From positions 1 through 64,000 of the forward strand of contig CANLRK010000003.1 of the NCBI GenBank assembly GCA_947493535.1: DNA of 64,000 nt, read 5' to 3'. Below are positions 34,741 through 44,097 of the stretch, in pieces. The notes beneath the pieces are model-generated. The model ran no database searches and had not been told where the DNA came from. It saw nothing but the letters and a program-made list of their open reading frames with translations. The number at the start of each line of letters is the position of its first letter. Positions within the stretch are counted from its first letter, which is position 1. A program made the position numbers and the translations under genes. This DNA comes from an uncultured Flavobacteriaceae bacterium (GTDB taxonomy: Bacteria; Bacteroidota; Bacteroidia; Flavobacteriales; Flavobacteriaceae).

Positions 34741-36759
34741 ATGAGAAACAGAATAATTACAATAGCTATAGCGATAGGGGTAGTATCAATAGTGAATAGC
34801 CAAAATTATAAGTTTGGTAAGGTGTCTAAAGAAGAGTTAAAGGAGGTTTTAAATCCTATGGATTCTACTGCAAATGCTACTATATTGTATTCCAATGAGA
34901 AAATTCATTATGAATATAATGTAGATGATGGGTTTTTAAAATATAAAGAGGTTCACAAAAGAATAAAGATATATAATAAAGAAGGGTTAGAGTGGGCTGT
35001 AAAAGAATTGACGTTATATAATAAGAGCAGTTCTAACAAAGAATTATTAACAGACTTAAAGGCTGTAACATATAATTTAGAGTCAGAAAAGATTGAGGAA
35101 ACAAAATTAAGAAAAAATGGTGTTTTTGAAGAAGAGGTAAATGACTATTGGAAAAAAATAAAATTTAGTTTACCTAATGTTAAAGAAGGCTCAGTTATTG
35201 AATATAGATATAAAATAACTTCTCCTTTTACATTAAGTATAGATGACGTTGAGTTACAAGAAACAATACCTATTAAGAGAATTGATTGTCGAATTGCTAT
35301 TCCTGAATACTTTAACTTTAAAGCGTATTATAACCCCAAAAGTACTTTTCTTCCAGAAATGAAAACATCATCAAAGAAGGAGTCTAAACATGTGTCATGG
35401 ACCGAACAAACATATGGTTTAGGAGGAAAAAAAACGAAGTATGAGAAAGACCTCGAATACAAAGTAGTTATAAAGGAGGTTAACGAAGTTAATGTTCCTG
35501 CTTTAAAAGATGAAGCATATGCTTCTAACTTAGAGGTATATAAGTCAAAATTTTCTTTTGAATTGTTGTCAACTAAATCATTTAACTATAATTTCACTAG
35601 TTATTCTGATGATTGGGATTCTGTTACTAAATATATTTACGATAATCAGTACTTTGGAGGTCAATTAGAAAAAGAAAGTTATTATAAAGAAGATTTAGAA
35701 ATCCTTCTTAAGCAGGTAAATACTGATCAAGAGAAAATAGCCTTTATTTTTAATTTTGTTAAAAATAAAGTGAAATGGAACGGAAATTTAGGTTATTATA
35801 CAGATAAAGGAGTAAAAAAAGCATATAAAGAAGGGGTGGGGAATGTCGCCGATATTAACCTAATACTAATTTCTATGTTAAGGTTTGTGAATATTAGTGC
35901 AAACCCAGTTTTAATTTCTACCAAATCAAACGGGATACCTTTGTATCCAACTAGAAAAGGTTTTAATTATGTTGTTTGTGGAATAGAGTTGAATAATCAG
36001 GTAATCTTGTTAGATGCGTCAGGTAAATATAACACGATTAATATTATAGATGAAGAACTTATTAATTGGCAAGGAAGAATTGTAAGAGAGCATGGTAGTT
36101 CAGCTTGGGTGAACATTAATCCTAAGAAAAACTCAATCTATACATGTATGATAGAGGTGCAGTTAAATGATGATTTAGTTTTTGAAGGGAAATTAAGAAC
36201 TCAACAAAAAGACTATTTAGCATATAATTACAGGAAGAAATACGCAGGGTTAGCAAAAGATGACTTAATTAGAGCTATAACTAGCGGTAAAGCAGAGCTG
36301 GAAGTCAGAAACCTAGAAGTTTTAAATGAAAACAATTTATCAAAACCAATAATGGTGTCTTATGATTTTGATTACCAAGGGTCAGTAGAAGAGATAGGTG
36401 ATGATTTATACTTAGCTCCACTTTTGTTTTTTACCGAAACAAAGAATATTTTTAACTCAAATGAAAGGAATTATCCAGTAGATTTTGTTTTTCCAAAAAC
36501 AAATAAAACAATCATAAATATGGATATTCCGGAAGGGTATAAAGTTAAATCGTTGCCGAACAACATAAAACTAATGATGTCGGATAATTTAGGTGTATAT
36601 AGCTTTATAGTTAAAAGTACAGGAAGAAAACTTCAGATATTCCAAGATTTTGCTATGAACACACCAATAGTTCCAGTAAATTACTATAAAGAGTTGCAAA
36701 AAATATATAGTACATTTATTGAAAAAAACGCAGAAAAAATTGTATTAGAAAAAATATAG
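34741..36759 (+). CDS. DUF3857/transglutaminase-like paralogue lacking catalytic Cys and His
   Basis: A 672-residue exported protein started at ATG 34741 (MRNRIITIAIAIGVVSIVNS); a TTG at 34729 also keeps the frame open but would add four residues before the signal. It has the same domain order as its upstream neighbour: DUF3857, a transglutaminase-like fold, and a C-terminal beta domain. Where the neighbour has GDCKG, this one has GNVADI, and GNHV is replaced by FNYV, so both the cysteine and histidine are lost while LLDAS keeps the acid. It is probably a non-enzymatic partner. Spacing of one base implies co-translation. Confidence 0.85.
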   Translation: MRNRIITIAIAIGVVSIVNSQNYKFGKVSKEELKEVLNPMDSTANATILYSNEKIHYEYNVDDGFLKYKEVHKRIKIYNKEGLEWAVKELTLYNKSSSNKELLTDLKAVTYNLESEKIEETKLRKNGVFEEEVNDYWKKIKFSLPNVKEGSVIEYRYKITSPFTLSIDDVELQETIPIKRIDCRIAIPEYFNFKAYYNPKSTFLPEMKTSSKKESKHVSWTEQTYGLGGKKTKYEKDLEYKVVIKEVNEVNVPALKDEAYASNLEVYKSKFSFELLSTKSFNYNFTSYSDDWDSVTKYIYDNQYFGGQLEKESYYKEDLEILLKQVNTDQEKIAFIFNFVKNKVKWNGNLGYYTDKGVKKAYKEGVGNVADINLILISMLRFVNISANPVLISTKSNGIPLYPTRKGFNYVVCGIELNNQVILLDASGKYNTINIIDEELINWQGRIVREHGSSAWVNINPKKNSIYTCMIEVQLNDDLVFEGKLRTQQKDYLAYNYRKKYAGLAKDDLIRAITSGKAELEVRNLEVLNENNLSKPIMVSYDFDYQGSVEEIGDDLYLAPLLFFTETKNIFNSNERNYPVDFVFPKTNKTIINMDIPEGYKVKSLPNNIKLMMSDNLGVYSFIVKSTGRKLQIFQDFAMNTPIVPVNYYKELQKIYSTFIEKNAEKIVLEKI

Positions 36760-36761
36760 GG

Positions 36762-37088
36762 ATGGACATCAAAAACGCACAGATAGCAGTAGATAATTGG
36801 ATAAAAAATCACGGGGTTCGTTATTTTAATGAGCTTACAAATATGGCGCAGCTTACTGAAGAGGTAGGTGAAGTGGCAAGAATTATTGCGCGGCGTTATG
36901 GTGAGCAAAGTGAAAAAGAAAGTGATAAGAATAAAGACCTAGGGGAGGAACTTGCTGATGTTATGTTTGTGGTGCTATGTCTAGCTAATCAGACAGGCGT
37001 AAACCTACAAGAAGCTTTTGATAAAAAGTTAGATTTAAAGACAAAACGCGACCATGATAGACATCATAATAATGAAAAACTTAAATAA
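36762..37088 (+). CDS. MazG-like nucleotide pyrophosphohydrolase
   Basis: A 108-residue all-helical enzyme of the MazG fold. The metal-binding pattern is TEEVGEVARIIARRYGE followed by LGEELADVMFVVLCLANQTG, the EExxE ... ExxD arrangement. It probably hydrolyses non-canonical nucleoside triphosphates as housekeeping. The gene begins two bases after the DUF3857 paralogue and ends in the overlap with the small membrane protein. Confidence 0.9.
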   Translation: MDIKNAQIAVDNWIKNHGVRYFNELTNMAQLTEEVGEVARIIARRYGEQSEKESDKNKDLGEELADVMFVVLCLANQTGVNLQEAFDKKLDLKTKRDHDRHHNNEKLK

Positions 37089-37321
37089 TGAATGATAAAC
37101 AAAAGAATACCTCATTAGTACATTTAGGTTTGCGCTTTTCAACAGTGTTTTTTATTGTTGCTGTAATTATAAAAGTGTTTATTAGTGCATTAACGCAAAA
37201 TTTTTCTGAATATATTAAAACGGAAGAGTTTAGGAATTACATTATTGTATTAGCAATTTTTTCGCTAGTATATGGGTTTCTTATGGCGCATTTTCAGCTT
37301 AAAAAACATAGAAAAAAATAG
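37088..37321 (+). CDS. Small two-helix membrane protein (DUF6095-like)
   Basis: A 77-residue protein with two predicted membrane helices (about 14-34 and 48-66) and a basic tail (HRKK). It begins on the last base of the mazG stop codon and its own stop overlaps the aroA start by one base, so it is translationally coupled on both sides. This arrangement, mazG then a small membrane gene then aroA, recurs in Flavobacteriaceae; I believe the family is DUF6095, but I cannot verify it. Function unknown. Confidence 0.75.
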   Translation: MNDKQKNTSLVHLGLRFSTVFFIVAVIIKVFISALTQNFSEYIKTEEFRNYIIVLAIFSLVYGFLMAHFQLKKHRKK

Positions 37322-38550
37322 TGGTATTACAGTTAAATAAATCTGTGCTTTCTTCGGGAAATACAATTCAGATTACAGGCTCTAAATCAGAATCAAATAG
37401 GGTATTGTTGCTACAATCTTTATTTGATAATATTCAAATAGAAAACTGTTCAAATGCAGATGATAGCCTCGTATTAAAAAAAGCATTGTGGCAGAATACT
37501 AAAACTGTAGATGTGCATCATGCCGGTACCGCAATGCGTTTTTTAACAGCGTTTTACGCCATTCAAAAGGAAAGAGAAACTATATTAACAGGTTCTTCAA
37601 GGATGAAAGAGCGACCTATAAAGGTTTTGGTAGAAGCTTTACAAAGTTTAGGAGCAGAAATTAATTACCTTGAAAATGCGGGATACCCTCCATTGTATAT
37701 AAAAGGGGGTGAACTTAAAGGTGCTTCAGTAAAGTTGCAAGCTAATGTGTCAAGCCAGTATATATCAGCACTACTGTTAATAGCTCCTGTATTAAAAAAT
37801 GGACTTGTCGTAAGTTTAATAGGAGAAGTTACCTCAGTACCTTATATAAAAATGACACTGAGCTTATTAAGTAAGGTAGGAGTAGTAACAAGCTTTGAAG
37901 GAAGTGTTATAACAGTAGCGCCAATAGTGAATACAAAAAAGCAATTACAAAAAATTGTTATTGAGTCTGATTGGAGTTCAGCATCGTATTATTACAGCTG
38001 CATTGCGCTTTCAAGTTTAGGTGCTACAATTAAGTTAAGCTCATATAAAAAAGATTCTTTGCAAGGGGATGCTTGTCTTTCAGAATTGTATAAACACTTA
38101 GGAGTAAGTACAAAGTTTGAAGAGCATTCAATTATTTTAACGAAAACGGCCCACGCTCAAGAAGAAGTTTCCTTTAATTTAATTAATTCACCAGATATTG
38201 CTCAAACAATTGCTGTTAGTTGTTTTGGTTTAGGGATAGCGTGTAATTTAATTGGTTTGCATACGCTAAAAATTAAAGAAACAGATAGGTTAGTAGCTTT
38301 AAAAGTTGAATTGGAAAAATTTGGAGCACAGGTGTCCATTTCTAATGATTCGTTGTTTGTAAATAAGTCCAAAATAATAAAAGAGGGGGTGGTAATAGAT
38401 ACCTATCAAGATCATAGAATGGCTATGGCTTTTGCTCCTTTAGCCTTAAAAACATCATTTTATATAAATAATCCAGAAGTAGTTACAAAGTCGTACCCTG
38501 ATTTTTGGGAAGACTTAAAAAGTGTTGGTTTTCAGACACTTAAAATATAA
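37321..38550 (+). CDS. aroA: 3-phosphoshikimate 1-carboxyvinyltransferase (EPSP synthase)
   Basis: A 409-residue shikimate pathway enzyme, joining phosphoenolpyruvate to shikimate 3-phosphate. Seen: substrate-binding TGSKSESNRVLLLQ at 19-32, AGTAMRFLTAFYA, TGSSRMKERPI and KIKETDRLVALK (Lys/Glu/Asp of the second lobe). Length is a little short for the family (about 427). The start is GTG at 37321, sharing its G with the TAG stop of the preceding gene. In the aromatic pathway it works between the DAHP synthase and chorismate mutase encoded nearby. Confidence 0.94.
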   Translation: MVLQLNKSVLSSGNTIQITGSKSESNRVLLLQSLFDNIQIENCSNADDSLVLKKALWQNTKTVDVHHAGTAMRFLTAFYAIQKERETILTGSSRMKERPIKVLVEALQSLGAEINYLENAGYPPLYIKGGELKGASVKLQANVSSQYISALLLIAPVLKNGLVVSLIGEVTSVPYIKMTLSLLSKVGVVTSFEGSVITVAPIVNTKKQLQKIVIESDWSSASYYYSCIALSSLGATIKLSSYKKDSLQGDACLSELYKHLGVSTKFEEHSIILTKTAHAQEEVSFNLINSPDIAQTIAVSCFGLGIACNLIGLHTLKIKETDRLVALKVELEKFGAQVSISNDSLFVNKSKIIKEGVVIDTYQDHRMAMAFAPLALKTSFYINNPEVVTKSYPDFWEDLKSVGFQTLKI

Positions 38551-38562
38551 TTGTTAATTTAC

Positions 38563-38594
38563 TTGACAACCCCTATCTTCAGATTGTATATTTG
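38563..38594 (+). promoter_or_regulatory. Promoter of queA
   Basis: TATATTTG (38587-38594) is a full -7 box, 20 bases before the queA ATG at 38615. TTG (38563-38565) lies 21 bases upstream of it, slightly wide. Confidence 0.5.
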
Positions 38595-38614
38595 TACCCT
38601 AATTTAGCAACTAC

Positions 38615-39664
38615 ATGAAATTATCACAATTTGATTTTAATCTTCCTGAAGGATTATTAGCTGAACATCCAGCAGAAAATAGAGATGAAGCTCGTTTAAT
38701 GGTTTTGAATAGAAAAGATCAAACTATTGAACACAAACAATTTAAAGATTTAATCAATTACTTTGATGAAGACGATGTAATGGTATTAAACAACACTAAA
38801 GTTTTTCCTGCACGTTTATTTGGTAGCAAAGAAAAAACAGGGGCAAGAATTGAAGTGTTTTTACTACGTGAGCTGAGTAAAGATCAGCGTTTATGGGATG
38901 TGTTAGTAGATCCAGCTAGAAAAATTAGAATAGGAAATAAGTTGTATTTTGGTGAAGACCAATCTTTGGTAGCCGAAGTTATAGATAATACTACTTCAAG
39001 AGGTAGAACTTTACGTTTTTTATATGATGGAAGTTATGAAGAGTTTAGAGATAAGCTTAATGAACTTGGAGTAACACCATTACCAAAATATATTAAAAGA
39101 GAGGTTGAGCCAGAGGATAAAGATAGATATCAAACAATCTATGCGAAACATGAAGGAGCTGTTGCAGCGCCAACTGCAGGATTACATTTCTCAAAACATT
39201 TATTAAAACGCTTAGAGATAAAAGGAGTTGATTTTGCTGAGGTAACATTACATATTGGTTTAGGAACCTTTAACCCGGTTGAGGTAGAGGATCTTTCTAA
39301 GCATAAAATGGACTCTGAAGAAATGATAATTGACGAGAAAGCCGTTGAAATTATTAACGAAGCCAAAGCTAAAAAAAGAAAAGTATGTGCTGTAGGTACA
39401 ACTGTTATGAGAGCTTTGGAAAGTTCAGTGTCATCTAATCAAACATTAAATCCGTTTGATGGTTGGACTAATAAATACATTCATCCGCCATATGATTTTA
39501 GTATTGCTAATTGTATGATTACTAATTTCCATACACCAAAGTCAACTTTGTTAATGATGGTGGCAGCTTTTGCGGATTATGATTTTATAATGAAGGCATA
39601 TGATGAGGCGGTTAAAGAAGGATATAATTTTTATTCATACGGTGATGCGATGCTAATCCTATAA
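38615..39664 (+). CDS. queA: S-adenosylmethionine:tRNA ribosyltransferase-isomerase
   Basis: A 349-residue enzyme that builds epoxyqueuosine on tRNA with S-adenosylmethionine as ribosyl donor. Family stretches seen are [72 protein letters not shown] and [16 protein letters not shown]. Length and order are normal. It stands alone with its own promoter and terminator; the usual flavobacterial position next to aroA is kept. Confidence 0.96.
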   Translation: MKLSQFDFNLPEGLLAEHPAENRDEARLMVLNRKDQTIEHKQFKDLINYFDEDDVMVLNNTKVFPARLFGSKEKTGARIEVFLLRELSKDQRLWDVLVDPARKIRIGNKLYFGEDQSLVAEVIDNTTSRGRTLRFLYDGSYEEFRDKLNELGVTPLPKYIKREVEPEDKDRYQTIYAKHEGAVAAPTAGLHFSKHLLKRLEIKGVDFAEVTLHIGLGTFNPVEVEDLSKHKMDSEEMIIDEKAVEIINEAKAKKRKVCAVGTTVMRALESSVSSNQTLNPFDGWTNKYIHPPYDFSIANCMITNFHTPKSTLLMMVAAFADYDFIMKAYDEAVKEGYNFYSYGDAMLIL

Positions 39665-39686
39665 TTAAAAGATTAATGAAAATATT

Positions 39687-39717
39687 AAAGGGTTTGCATA
39701 ATGTAAACCCTTTTTTG
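39687..39717 (+). terminator. Terminator of queA
   Basis: AAAGGGTTT (39687-39695) pairs with AAACCCTTT (39705-39713) around a nine-base loop and is followed by a T run. It lies 22 bases after the queA stop codon. Confidence 0.8.
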
Positions 39718-39805
39718 GTGACAAATGTTTTGTGTAAATTAAACAATGCTTTCTTTTTATTACATTTACACAACTACTAGAAAAAATTAAATCAACACTT
39801 AAAAT

Positions 39806-41761
39806 TTGATTTCACAAACTACCATAAATAATGTATTCGAAACTGCTCGTTTAGAGGAGGTTATTGGTGATTTTGTGCAATTAAAAAAAGCAGGAAGTAA
39901 TTTTAAGGGGTTAAGTCCGTTTACTGATGAGCGTTCACCAAGTTTTATGGTATCGCCAGCAAAGCAAATTTGGAAAGATTTTTCATCGGGTAAAGGAGGT
40001 AATGTGGTTGCTTTTTTAATGGAGCATGAACACTTTACCTACCCTGAAGCTATTAAGTATTTAGCTAAAAAATATAATATAGAAATTGAAGAGACTGAAC
40101 GTACTAACGAACAAGTAGCGCAAGCTAGTGAACGCGAAAGTATGTACTTGGTTTCGGAATATGCACAAAAATATTTTGCTGAAATACTGCATGAACATGA
40201 ACAAGGAAAAGCAATAGGGCTTACATATTTTAAAGAGCGTGGTTTTAATAGCGAAACAATTCAGAAATTTAAGTTAGGATATGCACTAGATCAATGGGAG
40301 GCTTTTACCAAAGAAGCTATTAAAAATGGCTATCAGCTAGAGTTTCTTGAAAAAACAGGATTAACCATTGTAAAAGAAACGAAACAGTTTGATAGGTTTA
40401 AAGGCAGAGTGTTGTTTCCAATCCATTCTATGAGTGGTCGTGTGCTTGGGTTTGGGGGACGGATATTAGCAAATGATAAAAAAGCTGCAAAATACCTAAA
40501 CTCACCCGAAAGTATTATTTACCATAAAAGTAAAATTTTATACGGTATATATCAGGCAAAACAAAGTATTGCCAAAGAGGATAATTGTTATCTGGTTGAA
40601 GGGTATACAGATGTTATTCAGTTTCATCAAACGGGGATACAAAATGTAGTTGCCTCGTCAGGAACTGCACTAACGGCAGAACAAATCCGGCTAATCAACC
40701 GGTTAACAAAAAATATAACCATTCTTTTTGATGGTGATGCTGCAGGAATGCGAGCTTCATTACGTGGGGTAGATTTGATTTTAGAGCAAGGGATGAATGT
40801 ACGGATATGTACTTTCCCAGAGGGGGAAGACCCTGATTCGTTTGCTAAAAAAACACCTTACGAAGAATTGGTGTCGTATTTAGAAAATAACTCAAATGAC
40901 TTTATAACTTTTAAGGCAGGAGTTTTAAGTCAAGAGGCAAAAAATGATCCTGTAAAAAAAGCAGAAACCATACGGGATATAATTACCAGTATTTCTAAAA
41001 TTCCAGATACCATTAAACGAGAGCTCTATATAAAAGAGTGTGCGAGAATAATGGATATTTCAGAAGAAGTATTGTTTTCTACACTGGCTCAATTATCTAA
41101 TGCTGCAATTAGAGATGATAAAAAGAAAAGTAAACAAGCTCAAAAAAGTTTTGATGTAGTACATAAAAATACCCAACAGGTAAAAAAAGTAGATGAGCAA
41201 TATGAATTAGAGCGAAAAATAATACAAATTTTGTTGTTGTACGCTACAACAGAAACTGAGTTTGAAGAGTATTATTTAAAAGAAGATGATTCAGGTGTGT
41301 TGATATTAGATAAAGAGTTGGAGTTGAATACTGTACATCAAAAAGTGTTTTTAAGTTTACAAGAAGATGAAGTTGAGTTTACTAATGAGTTATTTCAGAT
41401 ATTATATTATGAAATAGTAAAACATTTACAACAAGATAATGAGTTGCAAATAGATACATTTATTAATGATTTGGCTCCTGAGTTAGCCAGTGAAGTAACT
41501 TCTATTTTAATGAATGAAGAGCGTTATGTGTTAAATGATTGGGAACGACAAAATATTTATCCAATAAAGAAAGAAGATAATATTGGAAGGTTGGTAAATG
41601 AAAACATTTTAAACTTACGCAGGTTTTTAGTAACAAAAAAAATAAATGAATTAGCAAAAGGAGTTTCTTTGGAAGATTCGAATGCCGAAATTATACAAGA
41701 AATAATGGATTATACGTCTTTAAAAAAAGTGCTTTCAGAAAAGTTAAATAGGGTATTGTGA
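39806..41761 (+). CDS. dnaG: DNA primase DnaG with degenerate zinc-binding domain
   Basis: A 651-residue primase. The N-terminal domain has the expected DERSPSFMVSPAKQ frame, but the four zinc ligands (Cys-His-Cys-Cys in E. coli C40, H43, C61, C64) are Ser37, Thr40, Asp58 and Ser61. The catalytic TOPRIM domain is intact: LVEGYTDVIQFHQTG, then ILFDGDAAGMRAS. The C-terminal helicase-binding region is long and polar. The start is TTG at 39806 (MISQTT). The missing ligands make a zinc-free N-terminal domain likely; I think this is a trait of the family and not damage. Confidence 0.95.
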   Translation: MISQTTINNVFETARLEEVIGDFVQLKKAGSNFKGLSPFTDERSPSFMVSPAKQIWKDFSSGKGGNVVAFLMEHEHFTYPEAIKYLAKKYNIEIEETERTNEQVAQASERESMYLVSEYAQKYFAEILHEHEQGKAIGLTYFKERGFNSETIQKFKLGYALDQWEAFTKEAIKNGYQLEFLEKTGLTIVKETKQFDRFKGRVLFPIHSMSGRVLGFGGRILANDKKAAKYLNSPESIIYHKSKILYGIYQAKQSIAKEDNCYLVEGYTDVIQFHQTGIQNVVASSGTALTAEQIRLINRLTKNITILFDGDAAGMRASLRGVDLILEQGMNVRICTFPEGEDPDSFAKKTPYEELVSYLENNSNDFITFKAGVLSQEAKNDPVKKAETIRDIITSISKIPDTIKRELYIKECARIMDISEEVLFSTLAQLSNAAIRDDKKKSKQAQKSFDVVHKNTQQVKKVDEQYELERKIIQILLLYATTETEFEEYYLKEDDSGVLILDKELELNTVHQKVFLSLQEDEVEFTNELFQILYYEIVKHLQQDNELQIDTFINDLAPELASEVTSILMNEERYVLNDWERQNIYPIKKEDNIGRLVNENILNLRRFLVTKKINELAKGVSLEDSNAEIIQEIMDYTSLKKVLSEKLNRVL

Positions 41762-41774
41762 GTTGTTAAAAAAT

Positions 41775-41802
41775 AAAAGGAGCTCAGTTTTGAGCTCCTT
41801 TT
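41775..41802. terminator. Bidirectional terminator between dnaG and nadE
   Basis: AAAAGGAGCTCA (41775-41786), loop GTTT, TGAGCTCCTTTT (41791-41802): a perfect 12-bp stem with A and T tracts on both sides. It touches the stop codon of nadE (41803). Confidence 0.85.
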
Positions 41803-42591
41803 TTATTTCAATTCTTGTGGTATAACACAAACAGGTATTGGCTCCATTTTATGTTTGTTTCTTCTATTATAGCTAGTGTAAATGTCATAAACCTCTTTGT
41901 CTCTTCCTGAAAAGTCATTGGAGGTTTTACCTTGGTTCTGCATGGTCATAGCCCACTCTAATTCATCATAATTAGCACCTATTTGGTCTTCATCACTTCT
42001 TGCATCTCCAAACAATCCGTCAGAAGGTTTAGCTACTTGAATACTTTTGCATATATCTAATTTTTTAGCAATATCATATACTTCGGACTTCATTAAATCG
42101 GCAATAGGGCTTAAATCAACACCACCATCTCCGTACTTAGTATAAAAACCAACACCAAAATCTTCAACTTTATTCCCAGTACCGGCTACTAACCTTCCTA
42201 ATAACCCTGCATAATAGTACAAAGTTGTCATACGTAAACGTGCTCTAGTATTAGCCAATGCCATATCAACCACATCTTGTTCCCCTTCAAGTAAAACTTC
42301 AGTTTTAAACTCTTCAAAAACAGGAGTTAAATCAACCCTCGTGTCGGTAACATTATCAAATCTATTTTTTAAATCTGAAATGTGCTCTTGAGCTCGTGTA
42401 ACATGACTTTGTGCTTGATGAATAGGCATTTCAATACATAAAACAGGTAGGCCAGTTTTTGCACAGAGTGTAGAGGTTACAGCAGAATCTATACCTCCAG
42501 AAATTCCAATTACAAAACCATTAACTTTTGCCTTAGTAGCATAATCTTTTAACCATTGTACAATATGGTCAATAACTTTTTCTGTTTGCAT
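41803..42591 (-). CDS. nadE: NH3-dependent NAD synthetase
   Basis: A 262-residue enzyme making NAD from deamido-NAD, ammonia and ATP. The ATP pyrophosphatase motif GISGGIDSAV is at 28-37, followed by RARLRMTTLYYYAGLLGRLV and GTGNKVEDFGVGFYTKYGDG. No glutaminase domain is present, so free ammonia must be used. nadE divergent from gldB is a conserved flavobacterial arrangement. Confidence 0.94.
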   Translation of the reverse strand: MQTEKVIDHIVQWLKDYATKAKVNGFVIGISGGIDSAVTSTLCAKTGLPVLCIEMPIHQAQSHVTRAQEHISDLKNRFDNVTDTRVDLTPVFEEFKTEVLLEGEQDVVDMALANTRARLRMTTLYYYAGLLGRLVAGTGNKVEDFGVGFYTKYGDGGVDLSPIADLMKSEVYDIAKKLDICKSIQVAKPSDGLFGDARSDEDQIGANYDELEWAMTMQNQGKTSNDFSGRDKEVYDIYTSYNRRNKHKMEPIPVCVIPQELK

Positions 42592-42670
42592 GGTGTCTTT
42601 TTTTATCTTTCCTCTTAAGAAAACAATCTATTGATTAAATTTGCCTTGCTCGAAAATAATTTTATTTATT

Positions 42671-42700
42671 AAAAGAGTGAAATATTTTTACTCTTTTTTC
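42671..42700 (+). terminator. Terminator-like hairpin in the gldB leader region
   Basis: AAAAGAGTGAAA (42671-42682) pairs with TTTTACTCTTTT (42686-42697) over 12 pairs with one G-U, leaving a three-base loop and a further T run. No plus-strand gene ends upstream (nadE is divergent). It sits between a TAAATTTG box (42636-42643) and gldB, so it would be inside the gldB leader. Confidence 0.5.
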
Positions 42701-42726
42701 GTTTTAACCGCTAAAATCATATTAGT

Positions 42727-43692
42727 ATGAAATATAAATTGTTAGTGTTTTTTATAAGTATTGGTGTTCTTTCATGTACAAAGGAGTATACAACACCAGA
42801 TGAGATAAAAAATATTCCTATAGATGTAAAGGTAAAACGATTTGATAAAGATTTTTATAATGCTAGCGAGGCTGATTTTGAATCTATCAAAGAAAAGTAT
42901 CCGTATTTTATACCAAGAAAGAATGTTGATGTAGATAGTTTATGGAGAGGTAAAAAACTTGATACCTTAGAACAAGAGTTGTTAGAGGAATCAATAAAAA
43001 TATTTCCAGACTTTAATGTGGAGACTGAAGAGTTAAAGCTGTTGTTTCAACATATAAAACATTATTTTCCTGAGTTTGAAGTGCCAGAAGTTGTAACATC
43101 TACCTCAATGGTGTCTTACCGTGATAAAGTTTTATTGCAGAATAATATTTTACTTATTGCAATTGATACTTATTTAGGGAAAGACCATAAATTTTATGAA
43201 GGTATTCCTAAATATGTGTCCGAAAACTTAACTAAAGAACAATTGGTTTCTGATGTAGCTTCGGTATATGCAAAACAGTATGTGAATAAAAACAACCAGC
43301 GCACTTTTTTAAATCAGATGATTTATTTTGGAAAACAGTTGTATTTAAAAGATTTGTTTATGCCTTTTAAAACGGAGTCTTCTCGAATCGGTTATTCAGA
43401 AGATCAGTTGGCTTGGGCAAAAGCAAATGAATCTGAAATATGGAGTTATTTTATTGAGAAAAACTTACTATTCAGTACAGATACAGCATTATCGAATAGG
43501 TTTATAGCGCCAGCACCATTTTCAAAATTCTATTTGGAGTTGGATAGTGAATCGCCAGGAATGTTAGGAAAATACATCGGTTGGCAAATAGTTAGATCAT
43601 TTATGAAAAAGAATGATGTATCTTTGCGCGAGCTTGCCGTGATGGATGGTAAGGAATTGTTTGATAAATCAAAATACAAACCAAGTAAGTAA
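42727..43692 (+). CDS. gldB: Gliding motility lipoprotein GldB
   Basis: A 321-residue lipoprotein (signal with lipobox GVLSC, C17). GldB was identified in Flavobacterium johnsoniae as needed for gliding, and the features KVKRFDKDFYNA, KEKYPYFIP, HYFPEFEVPEVVTSTS, the IAIDTYLGKDHKFY patch and the WQIVRSFM end match that family. Fold is zincin-like (a DUF2268 relative), but no HExxH motif is visible. Its stop codon overlaps the gldC start (TAATG), so the two are translated together. Confidence 0.92.
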   Translation: MKYKLLVFFISIGVLSCTKEYTTPDEIKNIPIDVKVKRFDKDFYNASEADFESIKEKYPYFIPRKNVDVDSLWRGKKLDTLEQELLEESIKIFPDFNVETEELKLLFQHIKHYFPEFEVPEVVTSTSMVSYRDKVLLQNNILLIAIDTYLGKDHKFYEGIPKYVSENLTKEQLVSDVASVYAKQYVNKNNQRTFLNQMIYFGKQLYLKDLFMPFKTESSRIGYSEDQLAWAKANESEIWSYFIEKNLLFSTDTALSNRFIAPAPFSKFYLELDSESPGMLGKYIGWQIVRSFMKKNDVSLRELAVMDGKELFDKSKYKPSK

Positions 43693-44024
43693 TGTCTAAA
43701 ATTAAGTCGGAAATTAAATTAAATATTGAACTGGATGAAAATAGAGTTCCAGAAAAATTAAGCTTTACAGCTAAAGATGGAGGAGTTGAGAACCAAGAAT
43801 CTAAAGCAATGATGCTTTCGGTTTGGGATGCAGACAAGCAAGAGTCATTACGAATTGATTTATGGACAAAAGATATGCCAGTAGATCAGATGAAAGTGTT
43901 TTTTCATCAAACCTTGGTAAGCATGTCAGACACATATCAACGTGCAACACAGGATGAAAAAATGGCTTTAACCATGAAGGATTTTTGTGATTATTTTGCT
44001 GAAAAACTAGAGTTAAAAAAATAA
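43692..44024 (+). CDS. gldC: Gliding motility protein GldC
   Basis: A 110-residue cytoplasmic-looking protein without a signal. It matches the GldC family by length, order and place: IKLNIELDENRVPEKLSFTA, DLWTKDMPVDQMKVFFHQTL and the MTMKDFCDYFAEKL ending. GldC enhances gliding in F. johnsoniae but its biochemical role is not known. Coupled to gldB by a one-base overlap and closed by a terminator. Confidence 0.9.
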   Translation: MSKIKSEIKLNIELDENRVPEKLSFTAKDGGVENQESKAMMLSVWDADKQESLRIDLWTKDMPVDQMKVFFHQTLVSMSDTYQRATQDEKMALTMKDFCDYFAEKLELKK

Positions 44025-44048
44025 GCGATACAAAATGAATAAAAAAGC

Positions 44049-44080
44049 AAGGGTGTTTATTTCAATAAACACCCTTTTTT
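44049..44080 (+). terminator. Terminator of gldBC
   Basis: AAGGGTGTTTATT (44049-44061) and AATAAACACCCTT (44064-44076) form up to 13 pairs, followed by T residues. It lies about 25 bases after the gldC stop codon, before convergent engB. Confidence 0.85.
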
Positions 44081-44097
44081 ATATAAGTAAAATGTTG

